From the NCBI RefSeq assembly GCF_003965815.1, contig NZ_RXOE01000013.1, forward strand, positions 1-49,215: 49,215 nucleotides of DNA. The letters run 5' to 3'. This DNA comes from Variovorax gossypii (GTDB lineage: Bacteria > Pseudomonadota > Gammaproteobacteria > Burkholderiales > Burkholderiaceae_C). Of this stretch, positions 31,905-41,685 are shown in pieces (within the stretch, counting starts at the first letter, position 1; each line of letters starts with the position of its first letter). The position numbers and the translations under genes are program-made. Under the pieces are notes generated by a model, which was given only the letters and a program-made list of their open reading frames with translations, made no database searches and had not been told where the DNA came from.

Positions 31905-32603
31905 TTACTCGTCCCGGCCGCCGGCGATGCCCAGCAGGGCCAGCAGCGACTGGAAGACGTTGTAGATGCTGAGATACACACCCAGCGTGGCGGAGATGTA
32001 GTTGGTCTCCAGGCCGTCCTTCACGCGCTTGAGGTCGTGCAGGATGAAGGCCGAGAAGATGCCGATGGCCAGGACCGACAGCGTCATCATCAGCGCGCTC
32101 GACTTCAGGAAGAAGTTGGCGATGCCGGCCACCAGCAGCAGGATGGCGCCGATGAAGAGCCACTTGCCCATGCCCGACAGGTCGCGCTTGATGACCGACG
32201 ACAGCGTCGCCATGCCGAAGAAGATCGCGCCGGTGCCGGCGAACGCCGTCATCACCAGGCTGGCGCCGTTGGCCAGGCCGAGCACGGTGCCGACCAGGCG
32301 AGACAGCATCAGGCCCATGAAGAAGGTGAAGGCCAGCAGCACCGGCACGCCGGCGGCGGTTTCCTTGGTCTTCTCGATGGCGTACATGAAGCCGAAGGCG
32401 CCACCGAGGAAGACCATCAGGCCGATGCCCGGCGACATGGCGCGCGAGAAGCCGGTGGAGACGCCGATCCAGGCGCCGAGAACGGTGGGCACCATCGACA
32501 GCGCGAGCAGCCAGTAGGTGTTGCGCAGGACGCGGTTGCGCTCCTGCGGCGAGGCGATCGGGAGATCGATGCTGTCGTGATAGGCGGTAGGGCTGTTGTT
32601 CAT
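31905..32603 (-). CDS. Bax inhibitor-1 (TMBIM/YbhL-YccA) family membrane protein
   Basis: 232 aa with seven membrane helices. It begins MNNSPTAYHDSIDLPIASPQ. Family features include LRNTYWLLALSMVPTVLGAW, YAIEKTKETAAGVPVLLAFT, ALMMTLSVLAIGIFSAFILH and DLKRVKDG, with the C-terminal pair of Asp residues seen in pH-sensitive calcium-leak members (LHDLKRVKDG). In bacteria these proteins interact with FtsH or mediate ion leak. The ATG at 32603 was chosen because upstream sequence is not protein-like. The upstream gap 32604-32787 shows nothing recognisable. Confidence 0.93.
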   Translation of the reverse strand: MNNSPTAYHDSIDLPIASPQERNRVLRNTYWLLALSMVPTVLGAWIGVSTGFSRAMSPGIGLMVFLGGAFGFMYAIEKTKETAAGVPVLLAFTFFMGLMLSRLVGTVLGLANGASLVMTAFAGTGAIFFGMATLSSVIKRDLSGMGKWLFIGAILLLVAGIANFFLKSSALMMTLSVLAIGIFSAFILHDLKRVKDGLETNYISATLGVYLSIYNVFQSLLALLGIAGGRDE

Positions 32604-32787
32604 TTTGTGTTGGTTCCTTGAGCTGGACCTGCACCGGCCGCGTGGCGCTCGATGGCGCACGCGAAATGGCACAGGGCCGTGAATGAGATGCGGGGTAGCG
32701 GCTGCGAGACGGGCGCCGCAGGTGGCGGACGGCCCGGATCGCACATGGGGAGCCGTGGCGGCTCCCGGTCGCGAAGGCTTTAGGGGC

Positions 32788-33183
32788 CTAGGCGACGAAG
32801 GAAGCGGCGCGGGGTGGCCGCTTGGGTCGCGCCAGGAACGGCGAGACGATGGTGGTCAGGCCGAGTTTCGGCGGCTGTTCCGTGAAGCGCAGCAGCGCGG
32901 GCGCGCCGTTGCGGGCGTCGACCAGCTCGGCGTGTTCGGAGCCGGCTTCGTCGATGGAGAGGGTGTCGTCCGATGCCTTGTCGGCATCACCCGCCAACGC
33001 CGGGGCGTCGGAGGAGGCGGTGAAGGCGACGCTGACGACCAGCGTCTGGGTGGCCTGAGCGGCCTGCGGGTCAGCGTGCGAATGTGCGGAATGGCCGGCA
33101 CCCATCATGTTGTGGGCAAGCACGGCGAAGCCGTAGCAGGACAACATGATTGCGAGGACGGTAGCGGCAAACCAGCGGGACAT
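32788..33183 (-). CDS. Small exported or membrane-anchored hypothetical protein
   Basis: 131 aa. It starts MSRWFAATVLAIMLSCYGFA with a signal peptide or anchor. A His-rich patch (HNMMGAGHSAHSHAD) follows, then an acidic middle (DADKASDDTLSIDEAGSEHAE) and a Pro/Arg tail ending RPKRPPRAASFVA. The family is unknown. The His patch suggests possible metal contact, which is speculation. It is an isolated minus-strand gene between the Bax-inhibitor-1 and FUSC genes. Confidence 0.6.
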   Translation of the reverse strand: MSRWFAATVLAIMLSCYGFAVLAHNMMGAGHSAHSHADPQAAQATQTLVVSVAFTASSDAPALAGDADKASDDTLSIDEAGSEHAELVDARNGAPALLRFTEQPPKLGLTTIVSPFLARPKRPPRAASFVA

Positions 33184-33264
33184 GTAGGGGTATTTTAGCC
33201 GTCGCGCATGACGAAGTTCGCTGCGGCGTTTTCAACCGACCTGATCGCACGGATGTTCCGTTCC

Positions 33265-35493
33265 TCAGGCCGGCGCGGTCGTGGTTTCGCTGCCTTCGGA
33301 CTGCAGCCATTCGCGTGCGTGGGTGCGCAGGGCGTCTATCTGCAGCCATATCAGACCGAGTTCGGTATGGAAAGTTCGCGCCTGCGGGTCGCCGGCGCTC
33401 CCGCTTTCACCGCCGTCGGCAGTGGCCTGCGCCAGCGCGGCGCGCGCAGCCGACTCCGCCTCCGCACCGTCCGTTACATCCACCACGCCCTTTTCCAGCC
33501 CGGCTGCCAGCGCCTCGAGTGCCGCGATCGCCCCTTCGGCCGACGCATGCAGCACCGCCATCTGCGCCGAATCGGGCAGCGCCGCGCGGTGGGCACCCAG
33601 CGCCGACAGATAGCTCAGCAGCGTGTGCGAGCGGATCAGGAAGCGCAGCGCCACCCCCGCGCGCGGCCGCACGTAGCCCGGCTCGCGGAACATGTCAGAC
33701 ACGGCGGTCGACAGTGCAGCGTCCGCGTTGTGGTCGTTGCGCCGCGCCAGCCGGTAGTCGAGGTGGTCGCGGGCGCCGGTGCGGTACTGCACGACGATCT
33801 GCCGCAGGTAGCCTGCATGGCCGCGCATCGCGGCGGCGGCCAGCTCGTTGATGCGCCGCGCCTGCCAGTGCGGCAGCACGAGCAGCACGGCCAGCCCGGC
33901 GATGGCGCTGCCGATGGCGGTGTCGACCAGCCTCGGCACCAGCAGCACGCCGCTGTCGCCGACCTGGTTGAAGCACATCAGCACCAGCAGCGTCATCGAC
34001 GCGGTGGCCAGCAGGTAGCGCGTAGTGCGGGTCGCGAAGAACAACACCCCGGCCACCACCGCGAGCACCGACTGCACCAGCGGCTGCGGAAAGAGCTGCA
34101 GCAGCGCCCAGCCTGCCACCACGCCGAGCGCGGTGCCGGCAATGCGCTGCCCCATGCGCGCGATGGTGTCGCCATAGCTCTGCTGGCAGACGAAGAGCGT
34201 GGTCAGCAGGATCCAGTAGCCCTGCGCCGGGTGAATGGCCTGCATCACGCCATAGCCCGCCACCAGCGCGATCGACAGCCGCAGCGCATGACGGAAGAGC
34301 GGCGAGCGCACGGTGAGCTGGCGCCGCACGCGCTCGACCGCGTCGCGCCACGAGCGCGGAGAGCGGTCGAACAGGCCCATCTCCGTACGGCCGGCGCGTG
34401 CCGAAGGCTGGCTGGCGCCCGCGAGCTGGCCGTCGAGCAGCGCGAGGTTGCGCGCCAGCGCTTCCACGGAAGCCAGCAGGGCGAGCCGCGCAGGGGTATC
34501 GGCCCGAGCGCGCTCGTGCTCGATGGCGCTGCGCAGGTCGGCCAGCGCCTGCACGGTTTCCGGGCCCACCTCGAAGGGTTCGCGCCGCGCGACCGACTCG
34601 GCCAGCCGCTGGCAGGCCAGCCCCTGCAGGCCCAGCACGCGTTGACAGCGGTAGAGCAGGTCGCTGTGGAAGAAGGCGTCGGCCAGCGCGTTGTAGTCGT
34701 CGTGCGAGGAGCTGGCGCGCTCGTGCACGTCCTGCGCGATCAGGTACAGCCCCCGGTAGCGCGAGATGCGCCCGGTCGGCGCCCGCGCGCCGATGCGGCG
34801 GAAGATGCTTTCCTTGGCCGCGTTGAGCTCGGTCACCACTTCCGCGTTGAGCTGCGCGAGCGCGAGCCGCTTGCGCTCGATGTCGATGCCGCGCAGCGGC
34901 TCGAAGAGCGACGCCTTGAAGCGCACGTAGTTGCCCAGCACCGTGAAGAGCGTCACCAGCCGCGCCTGCACCGGCTGCGCCGGAAAGGCCGCGCACCACA
35001 GCACCGAGAAAACGCCGTACCAGGCCGCGCCGGCCACAAGCAGCAGCGGCTCGCGTCCGCGATGCGCCACGCCATGCGAACCCATGTTCTCGATGCCGAG
35101 CGTGGCGTACATCGCGAGGATCAGCGTCGCATAGGCGATCGCCTTGTACCGCGCCTCCACCGCGCCGAGCATCGTGAGGCAGAAGGCCGAGAGCGCCAGG
35201 CCGGCGATGAACAGCAGCGGCATGCCGAAGGCCGCCTCCACCGCGAAGGCGATGGCAGCGAAGCAGCCCAGCGTGACCAGCTGCGCGCGCAGCCGGCCGC
35301 GCCAGCTGTCGTCGGTCTCGGCGAGCGCGCTGGCGATGGCGCCGAGGAACAGGGGAATCACCGCGTCGGGATGGCCGGTCCAGGCGCAAGCCGCCATGAG
35401 ACTGCCGAGCGTGAGGAGGATGCGCACGGGCTGCGCGCGAGAAGCGAATGACCGCAGCTGCTGGCGCAGCGCGTCCGGAGACAGGGGAAGCAT
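33265..35493 (-). CDS. FUSC-family (YccS/YhfK-type) inner-membrane transporter
   Basis: 742 aa. It has two sets of about five or six membrane helices (residues 30-190 and about 400-540) separated by a soluble domain with ARYKAIAYATLIL at its edge and coiled helices. The second set includes GYWILLTTLFVCQQSYGDTI and the FUSC signature RMGQRIAGTALGVVAGWALL. This is the architecture of YccS/YhfK and of p-hydroxybenzoate efflux proteins. It probably exports aromatic acids. The ATG at 35493 was preferred over a GTG ten codons upstream. Confidence 0.92.
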   Translation of the reverse strand: MLPLSPDALRQQLRSFASRAQPVRILLTLGSLMAACAWTGHPDAVIPLFLGAIASALAETDDSWRGRLRAQLVTLGCFAAIAFAVEAAFGMPLLFIAGLALSAFCLTMLGAVEARYKAIAYATLILAMYATLGIENMGSHGVAHRGREPLLLVAGAAWYGVFSVLWCAAFPAQPVQARLVTLFTVLGNYVRFKASLFEPLRGIDIERKRLALAQLNAEVVTELNAAKESIFRRIGARAPTGRISRYRGLYLIAQDVHERASSSHDDYNALADAFFHSDLLYRCQRVLGLQGLACQRLAESVARREPFEVGPETVQALADLRSAIEHERARADTPARLALLASVEALARNLALLDGQLAGASQPSARAGRTEMGLFDRSPRSWRDAVERVRRQLTVRSPLFRHALRLSIALVAGYGVMQAIHPAQGYWILLTTLFVCQQSYGDTIARMGQRIAGTALGVVAGWALLQLFPQPLVQSVLAVVAGVLFFATRTTRYLLATASMTLLVLMCFNQVGDSGVLLVPRLVDTAIGSAIAGLAVLLVLPHWQARRINELAAAAMRGHAGYLRQIVVQYRTGARDHLDYRLARRNDHNADAALSTAVSDMFREPGYVRPRAGVALRFLIRSHTLLSYLSALGAHRAALPDSAQMAVLHASAEGAIAALEALAAGLEKGVVDVTDGAEAESAARAALAQATADGGESGSAGDPQARTFHTELGLIWLQIDALRTHAREWLQSEGSETTTAPA

Positions 35494-35577
35494 GATGGGC
35501 CGATCTTGCACGATGCATGCCACGGCCGCGTGGCACCGGCTCGAAGATTCGTCTCTTCTTTCTGTCTCTCTACCTGC

Positions 35578-36903
35578 TCATCTGCGCGGGCGGCGAAGGA
35601 AGCCGTGGCGCGCCGCGATCCAGCGGACTTCGTCTTCGCCGGCCGCATGGTCCGCGGACGAGCCCGCGAACAGCATCCCGTCCTCGACCAGCAGGAACCG
35701 GCGCGAGTGCGCATCGCCGTCGCCCTGCAGCACGCGCAGCGTGGCCTCGCCGAGTTCGATCCGCTCGCCCGGCGCGGGGACCACGGCGGAGGCATCGGCC
35801 CAGATGTCGCGCAGGGCTTCTTCCGCGTGGCCATGCGTCGACAGCAGCCATCGCACGCGCCCCGGCGCCGCCGCGACGAGCGCCTCGATGTGCGCGGGGC
35901 TCGCGGGCAACGCGTCGATCAACGCCCAGTCGCCGCCCGCCGTGCCCACGAAGTAGCTGTGCACCAGTGGGCCCGATGCATCGCCCGCCTCGCCCGTGAC
36001 CCGCAGCACCCGGGCCGAGAGCCGCATCGCCAGCCCGGCCTCGTGCGCGTAGCGCCCGCCGCCCTGGCCGTCGGGGTCGACATGGCCGACTTCCTCGTAT
36101 GCGGGTTCCTCCATGTTCACCGGCCGTCGTCCTTTGGGGCCGTCCGCCAGCCGGGGCATGACGCGCGGAATGTGCTTGAGGTCGCGCGCATGCGTCATGA
36201 GCCCGGCCACGCTGTCGAACTGCGCAAGGCCCTCGAGGATGCGCCGCGTCACGTTCATCAGCTTGAGTCCGCGCGCCGGCGCCACGGCCTCGGAGGGGCG
36301 CAGCCACATGTGCTCGACCGTCTCGCGGCCGTCCGGACGCACGCTCTGCACCTCGGGCATCGTCGCGAGAAAGAAGCGCGTGTCGAAGCGCCGCGGCATG
36401 CCCGGCGGCGTGAGCCAGTGCGAGAAGTACGCGAGCCGGTCGGTCGCGAGCTTCCAGCCATTCTGCCTGCACAGCGAGAGCAGGGCATCGGTGCCTTGCT
36501 CCGCCGCCTGGCGCATGGCCGCGAGTTGCGCCGGCGGCAGATCGTCCAATGCCACGATCTGGCCGGCGGCGTCGGTCGCGAACAGCACGCCGGCTTCCTC
36601 GAAGCATTCGCGGATCGCGGCCGCGTAGTAGTCGAGGCCGCCCTCGGACAGGCCCAGGCGTGCGCTTGCGGCACCGTCGTCGAGGCCGCTGCAGCTTTCG
36701 TGCAGGCCCCGGTCGTGCGCGTCGATCACCCCACCCGGAAACACGCTGGCGCCGCTGTTCTGGTCGTCGGCCTTCTCGGCCCGCCGCAGCATCAGCACCT
36801 CGAGGCCGTCGCTTCCGTCGCGCAGCACGATGAGGGTGGCCGCCATGCGCACGGGGCGCGGCGATGCGGGCAGGGACGAGGCATCCGGTGATCTGGCGGT
36901 CAT
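35578..36903 (-). CDS. NUDIX hydrolase fused to a ligand-less metallo-beta-lactamase domain
   Basis: 441 aa. Residues about 20-250 form a NUDT19/RP2p-like NUDIX domain (MAATLIVLRDGSDGLEVLML, GASVFPGGVIDAHD, then the Nudix helix AAAIRECFEEAGVLF with its metal-binding Glu residues intact). Residues about 270-441 follow the MBL fold, but the metal ligands are gone. THxHxDH reads THGHAEE, the distal TPGH reads GDGD, and the GD that bridges the metals reads GS. The NUDIX part may cleave CoA or nucleoside diphosphate compounds. The gene is divergent from an acyl-CoA dehydrogenase, which fits a CoA-linked role. Confidence 0.88.
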   Translation of the reverse strand: MTARSPDASSLPASPRPVRMAATLIVLRDGSDGLEVLMLRRAEKADDQNSGASVFPGGVIDAHDRGLHESCSGLDDGAASARLGLSEGGLDYYAAAIRECFEEAGVLFATDAAGQIVALDDLPPAQLAAMRQAAEQGTDALLSLCRQNGWKLATDRLAYFSHWLTPPGMPRRFDTRFFLATMPEVQSVRPDGRETVEHMWLRPSEAVAPARGLKLMNVTRRILEGLAQFDSVAGLMTHARDLKHIPRVMPRLADGPKGRRPVNMEEPAYEEVGHVDPDGQGGGRYAHEAGLAMRLSARVLRVTGEAGDASGPLVHSYFVGTAGGDWALIDALPASPAHIEALVAAAPGRVRWLLSTHGHAEEALRDIWADASAVVPAPGERIELGEATLRVLQGDGDAHSRRFLLVEDGMLFAGSSADHAAGEDEVRWIAARHGFLRRPRR

Positions 36904-37042
36904 GCCCGCATTGTCGCGCCGGCCGCTGCTGCCAAGGTGACAGCGCAAGGGCCCCGCTGTCGCGCGGAAGACCGTGCGAAACGCGGCGCGCGACTTACCG
37001 TCAAGGCACGCAAACACATCGACTCTTGCTGAAGGACGCACC

Positions 37043-38260
<1,218 letters not shown>

Positions 38261-38295
38261 GAAGGAAAGAAGGAAGAAGGCGACCGCCGCGCCGG

Positions 38296-39624
38296 TCAGT
38301 CGCGCACTTCCAGCGTCAACGACACCTCGGCCGCGCCTCCGCGTGGCAGCGACACGACGCCGACGGTCGTTCGGGCCGGCAGCGGTGCCTCGGGAAAGAC
38401 CTGCCGCAGCAGGGCCGAGGCCGCGTCCATCACTTTCGCGTGCTCCGCGAAATCGCCGCCGGTCCGGAGATACCCGTTCAGCGTGACGACGCGGGCGATG
38501 CGCGAGAGGCTGCCCAGTTCCTCCCGCGCGGCGCGCAGCAGAGCGGCAACGGCGGCCACCGCCGCGCGCTGGCCGTGCGCCACGTCGTCCGGCCCCCGCA
38601 GCGGCCCGGCAATGACTTCGCCGTTCTCGCGCCCGACAACGCCGCTCGAATGCCACAGGTTGCCGGCCTTCGAGAAGGTGGCGTAGGTTCCGGAAGGACC
38701 GGCACGCGCCGCTTCCGGCGGGCAGAGCACTTCCAGGCGCAGATCCTCCGGTGGCTCCTCGCAGCATTCACCGCCGACCCGGCAGCCTTCCTGCGCCATC
38801 GCTTCCAACGGCAAGCCCACTTGGATGGCGGAAGGCGAGCCCATGGCTTCTCCCTGTCGCACCGTCACCGTGAGTGCGTCCCCGCCGACCAGGCCCAGGC
38901 GGCGCAAGCCCCATGCGAGTGCCGCCGCGGCGATGCCCGTGGCCGCATCTTCGGGATAGCCGGAGGATTTCGGAAACTGCCGTGCGCTGACCGCGCAGCC
39001 CTCGCCCTGCGACATCGCGTACGGATACAGGCCGGTCGAGCCCAGCCGCTCGCACAGCGACTCGACACGCGCGAAGTCCACGCGCAGGCCGTGCAGCTGC
39101 TGCGCATCCGCCAGTCGCACCAGCGTCTTCACGCGGCTGGTCGCGGCGTTGAGCACGGGCCCCACGATGCGCGCCGCATCGATGCCCAGGCACTGTGCGA
39201 TTTCGTCGACCAGGGCCTGCTGCGTCACTTCCTCGACCACCGCGCGCGGCTGGCTGATCCGTACCGTGCCGTCGACGCGCTGGCCCGTCACGGTGCCGCT
39301 CAGCGTCTGGATGGCGATCGGCGAGCCGTCCCATTCGCCGCGCCGGTGCAGCAGCCAGAGCGCACCGACGGTGGCGTGGCCGCACATCTCCATTTCGTGG
39401 TTGGGCACGAAGTAGCGCATGCGCAGGGCATGCGCGGGCGTTTCGGGCTTGAGCACGAAGACCGATTCATGCCCGCTGCGCCGCGTGTATTCCTGCATCT
39501 GCGCGGTCGAGAGCGCGTCGGCATCGAGCCAGACCGGCGCGGGATTGCCGCCGGTCCCGGGGTCGGCCCCCACGAAGACGCGGATGTTGTGGGCGTGCGG
39601 AAGGTGGGTCGTCGTCATCTTCAT
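38296..39624 (-). CDS. PhzF-RidA fusion protein
   Basis: 442 aa. Residues about 10-285 are a PhzF-family isomerase domain: GGNPAPVWLD, catalytic Glu in GHESVFVL, FVPNHEMEMCGHATVGALWL, and PEDAATGIAAAALAWGL near the end. Residues about 315-442 are a RidA/YjgF domain: YATFSKAGNLWHSSGVVGRE, AVAALLRAAREELGSLSRIA, and LPARTTVGVVSLPRGGAAEV with the Arg and Glu that bind ligand in RidA. The two activities, isomerisation of a small acid and enamine/imine deamination, could act in sequence. The ATG at 39624 overlaps the stop of the upstream Bug gene (ATGA), so the two are coupled. Confidence 0.92.
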   Translation of the reverse strand: MKMTTTHLPHAHNIRVFVGADPGTGGNPAPVWLDADALSTAQMQEYTRRSGHESVFVLKPETPAHALRMRYFVPNHEMEMCGHATVGALWLLHRRGEWDGSPIAIQTLSGTVTGQRVDGTVRISQPRAVVEEVTQQALVDEIAQCLGIDAARIVGPVLNAATSRVKTLVRLADAQQLHGLRVDFARVESLCERLGSTGLYPYAMSQGEGCAVSARQFPKSSGYPEDAATGIAAAALAWGLRRLGLVGGDALTVTVRQGEAMGSPSAIQVGLPLEAMAQEGCRVGGECCEEPPEDLRLEVLCPPEAARAGPSGTYATFSKAGNLWHSSGVVGRENGEVIAGPLRGPDDVAHGQRAAVAAVAALLRAAREELGSLSRIARVVTLNGYLRTGGDFAEHAKVMDAASALLRQVFPEAPLPARTTVGVVSLPRGGAAEVSLTLEVRD

Positions 39625-40610
39625 TCGGCCTTTGCATTCACCGAGCGCGCGATGCCGCCCCAGAGCTGGATGTCGCTGCGTATCTGTGCCTGGAACGCAT
39701 CGGGCGGCACGGTCCACGGCGTCACGCCCTTGGACTGCATGTCAGCGCGAAGGGCTGCATCGCGCATGGCCGCGTCGAGCGCCGCGCGCAGTCGCTGCAC
39801 CACCGGCTGCGGTGTGGCCGCCGGCGCCATCAGGCCATACCAGAGCTGCGGCCTGAAGCCCTTGATGCCGACCTGCTCGAAGGTAGGCAGGCCTTCGAAG
39901 CCGGCCGAGGGCTCGCTGATCGCCAGCGCCCGCATGCGGCCGCCGCGCACCTGCGCGAGCAGCGAGGGCGGGTTGTCGAACAGCGTCTGGATCTGGCCCG
40001 CCATCAGGTCGGCCTGCGCGGGGGCCGCGCCGCGGTAGGGCACATGGGTCATCTCGATGCCGGTGCGCTGCTTGAAGAGCTCGCCCGCCAGATGGCTCAG
40101 GCTGCCGTTGCCGATGCTGCCGTAGTTGAGGGCCTGCGGATGGGCCTTGGCGTAGTCGACCAAGCCCTTCACGTCGCGCGCCGCCAGCGAGGGCGTCACC
40201 ACCAGCACGAAGGGCGTGGTGCCGATGGTGCCTATGGGCACGAGGTCCTTGACCGGGTCGTAGGGCAGCTTGGGGTACACCGCGTCGGCGGAGGCGATGG
40301 TCGAGGTGGTGGCGGCCACCAGCGTGTAGCCGTCGGGGTTCGCCTTCGCGCCGAAGCCGGTGCCCACGGTGCCGCCGGCGCCGGAGCGGTTGTCGATGAT
40401 CACCGACACGCCGAGGGCGGTCTGCAGCCGCTGCTGCACCGAGCGGAAGATCACGTCCGTGCCGCCGCCGGCGGGGAAGGGTACGATGATCGTCACCGGC
40501 TTGGCCGGATAGGCCGTTTCCGGGGCCGACCACGAGGCGGCGGGGCCGTACAGGATGCCGGCGGCTGCCAGCCCGATGAGCGCGCGGCGGCGCAGTGCTT
40601 GGGGTTTCAT
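39621..40610 (-). CDS. Bug/TctC-family periplasmic substrate-binding protein
   Basis: 329 aa. It has a signal peptide with an RRR motif (MKPQALRRRALIGLAAAGIL) that may use Tat, cleaved near SWSA. The mature protein has the Bug hallmarks: YPAKPVTIIVPFPAGGGTDV, VIIDNRSGAGGTVGT, NPDGYTL, LNYGSIGNGSLSHLAGELFK and PYRGAAPAQADLMAGQIQ. These proteins bind carboxylates or other small organic acids and often act as sensors when no TctA/TctB permease is nearby, as here. It is translationally coupled to the PhzF-RidA gene, which suggests its ligand is the substrate of that enzyme. A divergent AraC regulator is the likely controller. Confidence 0.95.
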   Translation of the reverse strand: MKPQALRRRALIGLAAAGILYGPAASWSAPETAYPAKPVTIIVPFPAGGGTDVIFRSVQQRLQTALGVSVIIDNRSGAGGTVGTGFGAKANPDGYTLVAATTSTIASADAVYPKLPYDPVKDLVPIGTIGTTPFVLVVTPSLAARDVKGLVDYAKAHPQALNYGSIGNGSLSHLAGELFKQRTGIEMTHVPYRGAAPAQADLMAGQIQTLFDNPPSLLAQVRGGRMRALAISEPSAGFEGLPTFEQVGIKGFRPQLWYGLMAPAATPQPVVQRLRAALDAAMRDAALRADMQSKGVTPWTVPPDAFQAQIRSDIQLWGGIARSVNAKAE

Positions 40611-40672
40611 GTTTCTTGCTTGCGGGAGTGGTGTTCCCGATTCTGTTGAGCGTGCGCGAACGCGCGCGGCCG

Positions 40673-40702
40673 ATTGCGACATGCACGAGTTCAATTGCGA
40701 CA
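40673..40702. promoter_or_regulatory. Direct repeats ATTGCGACA, 21 bp apart
   Basis: Identical 9-mers at 40673-40681 and 40694-40702, exactly two helical turns apart on the same face. This is the form of AraC-family operator half-sites. The second one abuts the ribosome binding site AAGGAG of the AraC gene, so autoregulation is likely. The divergent Bug gene starts 63 bp away. Confidence 0.55.
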
Positions 40703-40712
40703 AGGAGTGGCC

Positions 40713-41552
40713 ATGCACCTGACGAACACCCGCATACCGGCGCCGCGCCAGTCGCTGTTCGTCGAGCGCCTGTCGCACCACGCCACCATGGTCGCGAACG
40801 CGCGCGAGCGCTATGCCACCGACACCCACGTGCACGACTGCGACATGCTCTTCGTGCCGCTGGCGGGACGCTTCAGCGTCAGCGATGCGCAGGGCGGCGC
40901 GCAGACCCTGGGCCCGGGGCACTTCCTCTGGTTCGCCGCCGGCAGCGCGCATTCGACCACCACGCTCACGGCGGGGCAGACGCACGTCGCGGTCTATGTG
41001 GACCCCGGGCTGTGGGCGACCGCGCTGCAGGCGCAGGGCGTTTCGGCTCCATTGCAGGGCATGCGCGCGGGCAGCACGGCGCTGCGTGCGCTGTCGCAGC
41101 GGATGTTCGAGTCGGCGAAGGCCGGCACCGCGGAGAACTACGCGCTGTGCGGTGCGCTCGTCATGGAGGCGGCGCGGCTTGGCGGCAATCCGCTGTCGGA
41201 CGGTGATCCCACCTCGGCACTGCTGGTGGCCGAACTGCTCGCGGAGGCCATCGAAGCCGATCTTTCACAGCCGCTGTCGCTGGAGGCCTTCGCGCAGCAG
41301 CACCGTCTTTCGCGCCGGCAGGTGGAGCGCGTCTTCCGCGCGAAGCACGGCGTGTCGCCGCTGGCCTACCTGCAGCGCAGGCGGCTGGAGCGCGCGGAGT
41401 ATCTGCTCAGGAACACGTGCGATTCGGTGCTTTCCATCGCGCTGCAGGTGGGCTGGGAGTCGGGCTCGTACCTGTCCCGGATGCTGGAGAAGACCTGGGC
41501 GAAGACCGCCACGCAGATCCGCGCCTCGGGTCTCGACGGCAGCGGCGACTAG
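40713..41552 (+). CDS. AraC-family transcriptional regulator
   Basis: 279 aa. The N-terminal cupin sensor (HVHDCDMLFVPLAGRFSVSD, LGPGHFLWFAAGSAHST) is followed by the C-terminal double HTH (QPLSLEAFAQQHRLSRRQVE, HGVSPLAYLQRRRLERAEYL, SIALQVGWESGSYLSRM). It probably controls the divergent Bug/PhzF-RidA operon in response to the same small molecule. RBS AAGGAG stands 5 nt before the ATG. The stop codon TAG lies within the left end of the palindromic insertion at 41549-41685. Confidence 0.95.
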   Translation: MHLTNTRIPAPRQSLFVERLSHHATMVANARERYATDTHVHDCDMLFVPLAGRFSVSDAQGGAQTLGPGHFLWFAAGSAHSTTTLTAGQTHVAVYVDPGLWATALQAQGVSAPLQGMRAGSTALRALSQRMFESAKAGTAENYALCGALVMEAARLGGNPLSDGDPTSALLVAELLAEAIEADLSQPLSLEAFAQQHRLSRRQVERVFRAKHGVSPLAYLQRRRLERAEYLLRNTCDSVLSIALQVGWESGSYLSRMLEKTWAKTATQIRASGLDGSGD

Positions 41553-41685
41553 GGCCTGTTCACACTATTTCCAGGGTTGCGTTGGCGCTCCTGGCGTGTG
41601 CGCATGCACACGCGTCGTCGCGCGCCTTGATTGGCCCGCCCTGGCTGCCCTTCGCGACCCCGGAAATAGTGTGAACAGGCCCTAG
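41549..41685. mobile_element. 137-bp MITE-like element with 24-bp perfect terminal inverted repeats
   Basis: The left end (41549-41572) begins CTAGGGCCTGTTCACACTAT and is exactly complementary to the right end (41662-41685), 24 of 24 bases. CTAG at both ends can be read as a duplicated 4-bp target, or TA as a 2-bp target, as made by IS5-like or IS630-like transposases. The interior has no gene but does contain a strong hairpin GCGTGTGC-GCAT-GCACACGC (41594-41613). It lies between two convergent genes, and its outer CTAG motifs supply both stop codons. It may also act as a bidirectional terminator. Confidence 0.75.

Noticed and set aside
35518..35535. A palindrome TGCCACG-GCCG-CGTGGCA between the FUSC and NUDIX/MBL genes
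   Set aside because: Perfect but short and GC-rich, without a T-tract or regulator context; it could arise by chance in DNA of this composition.
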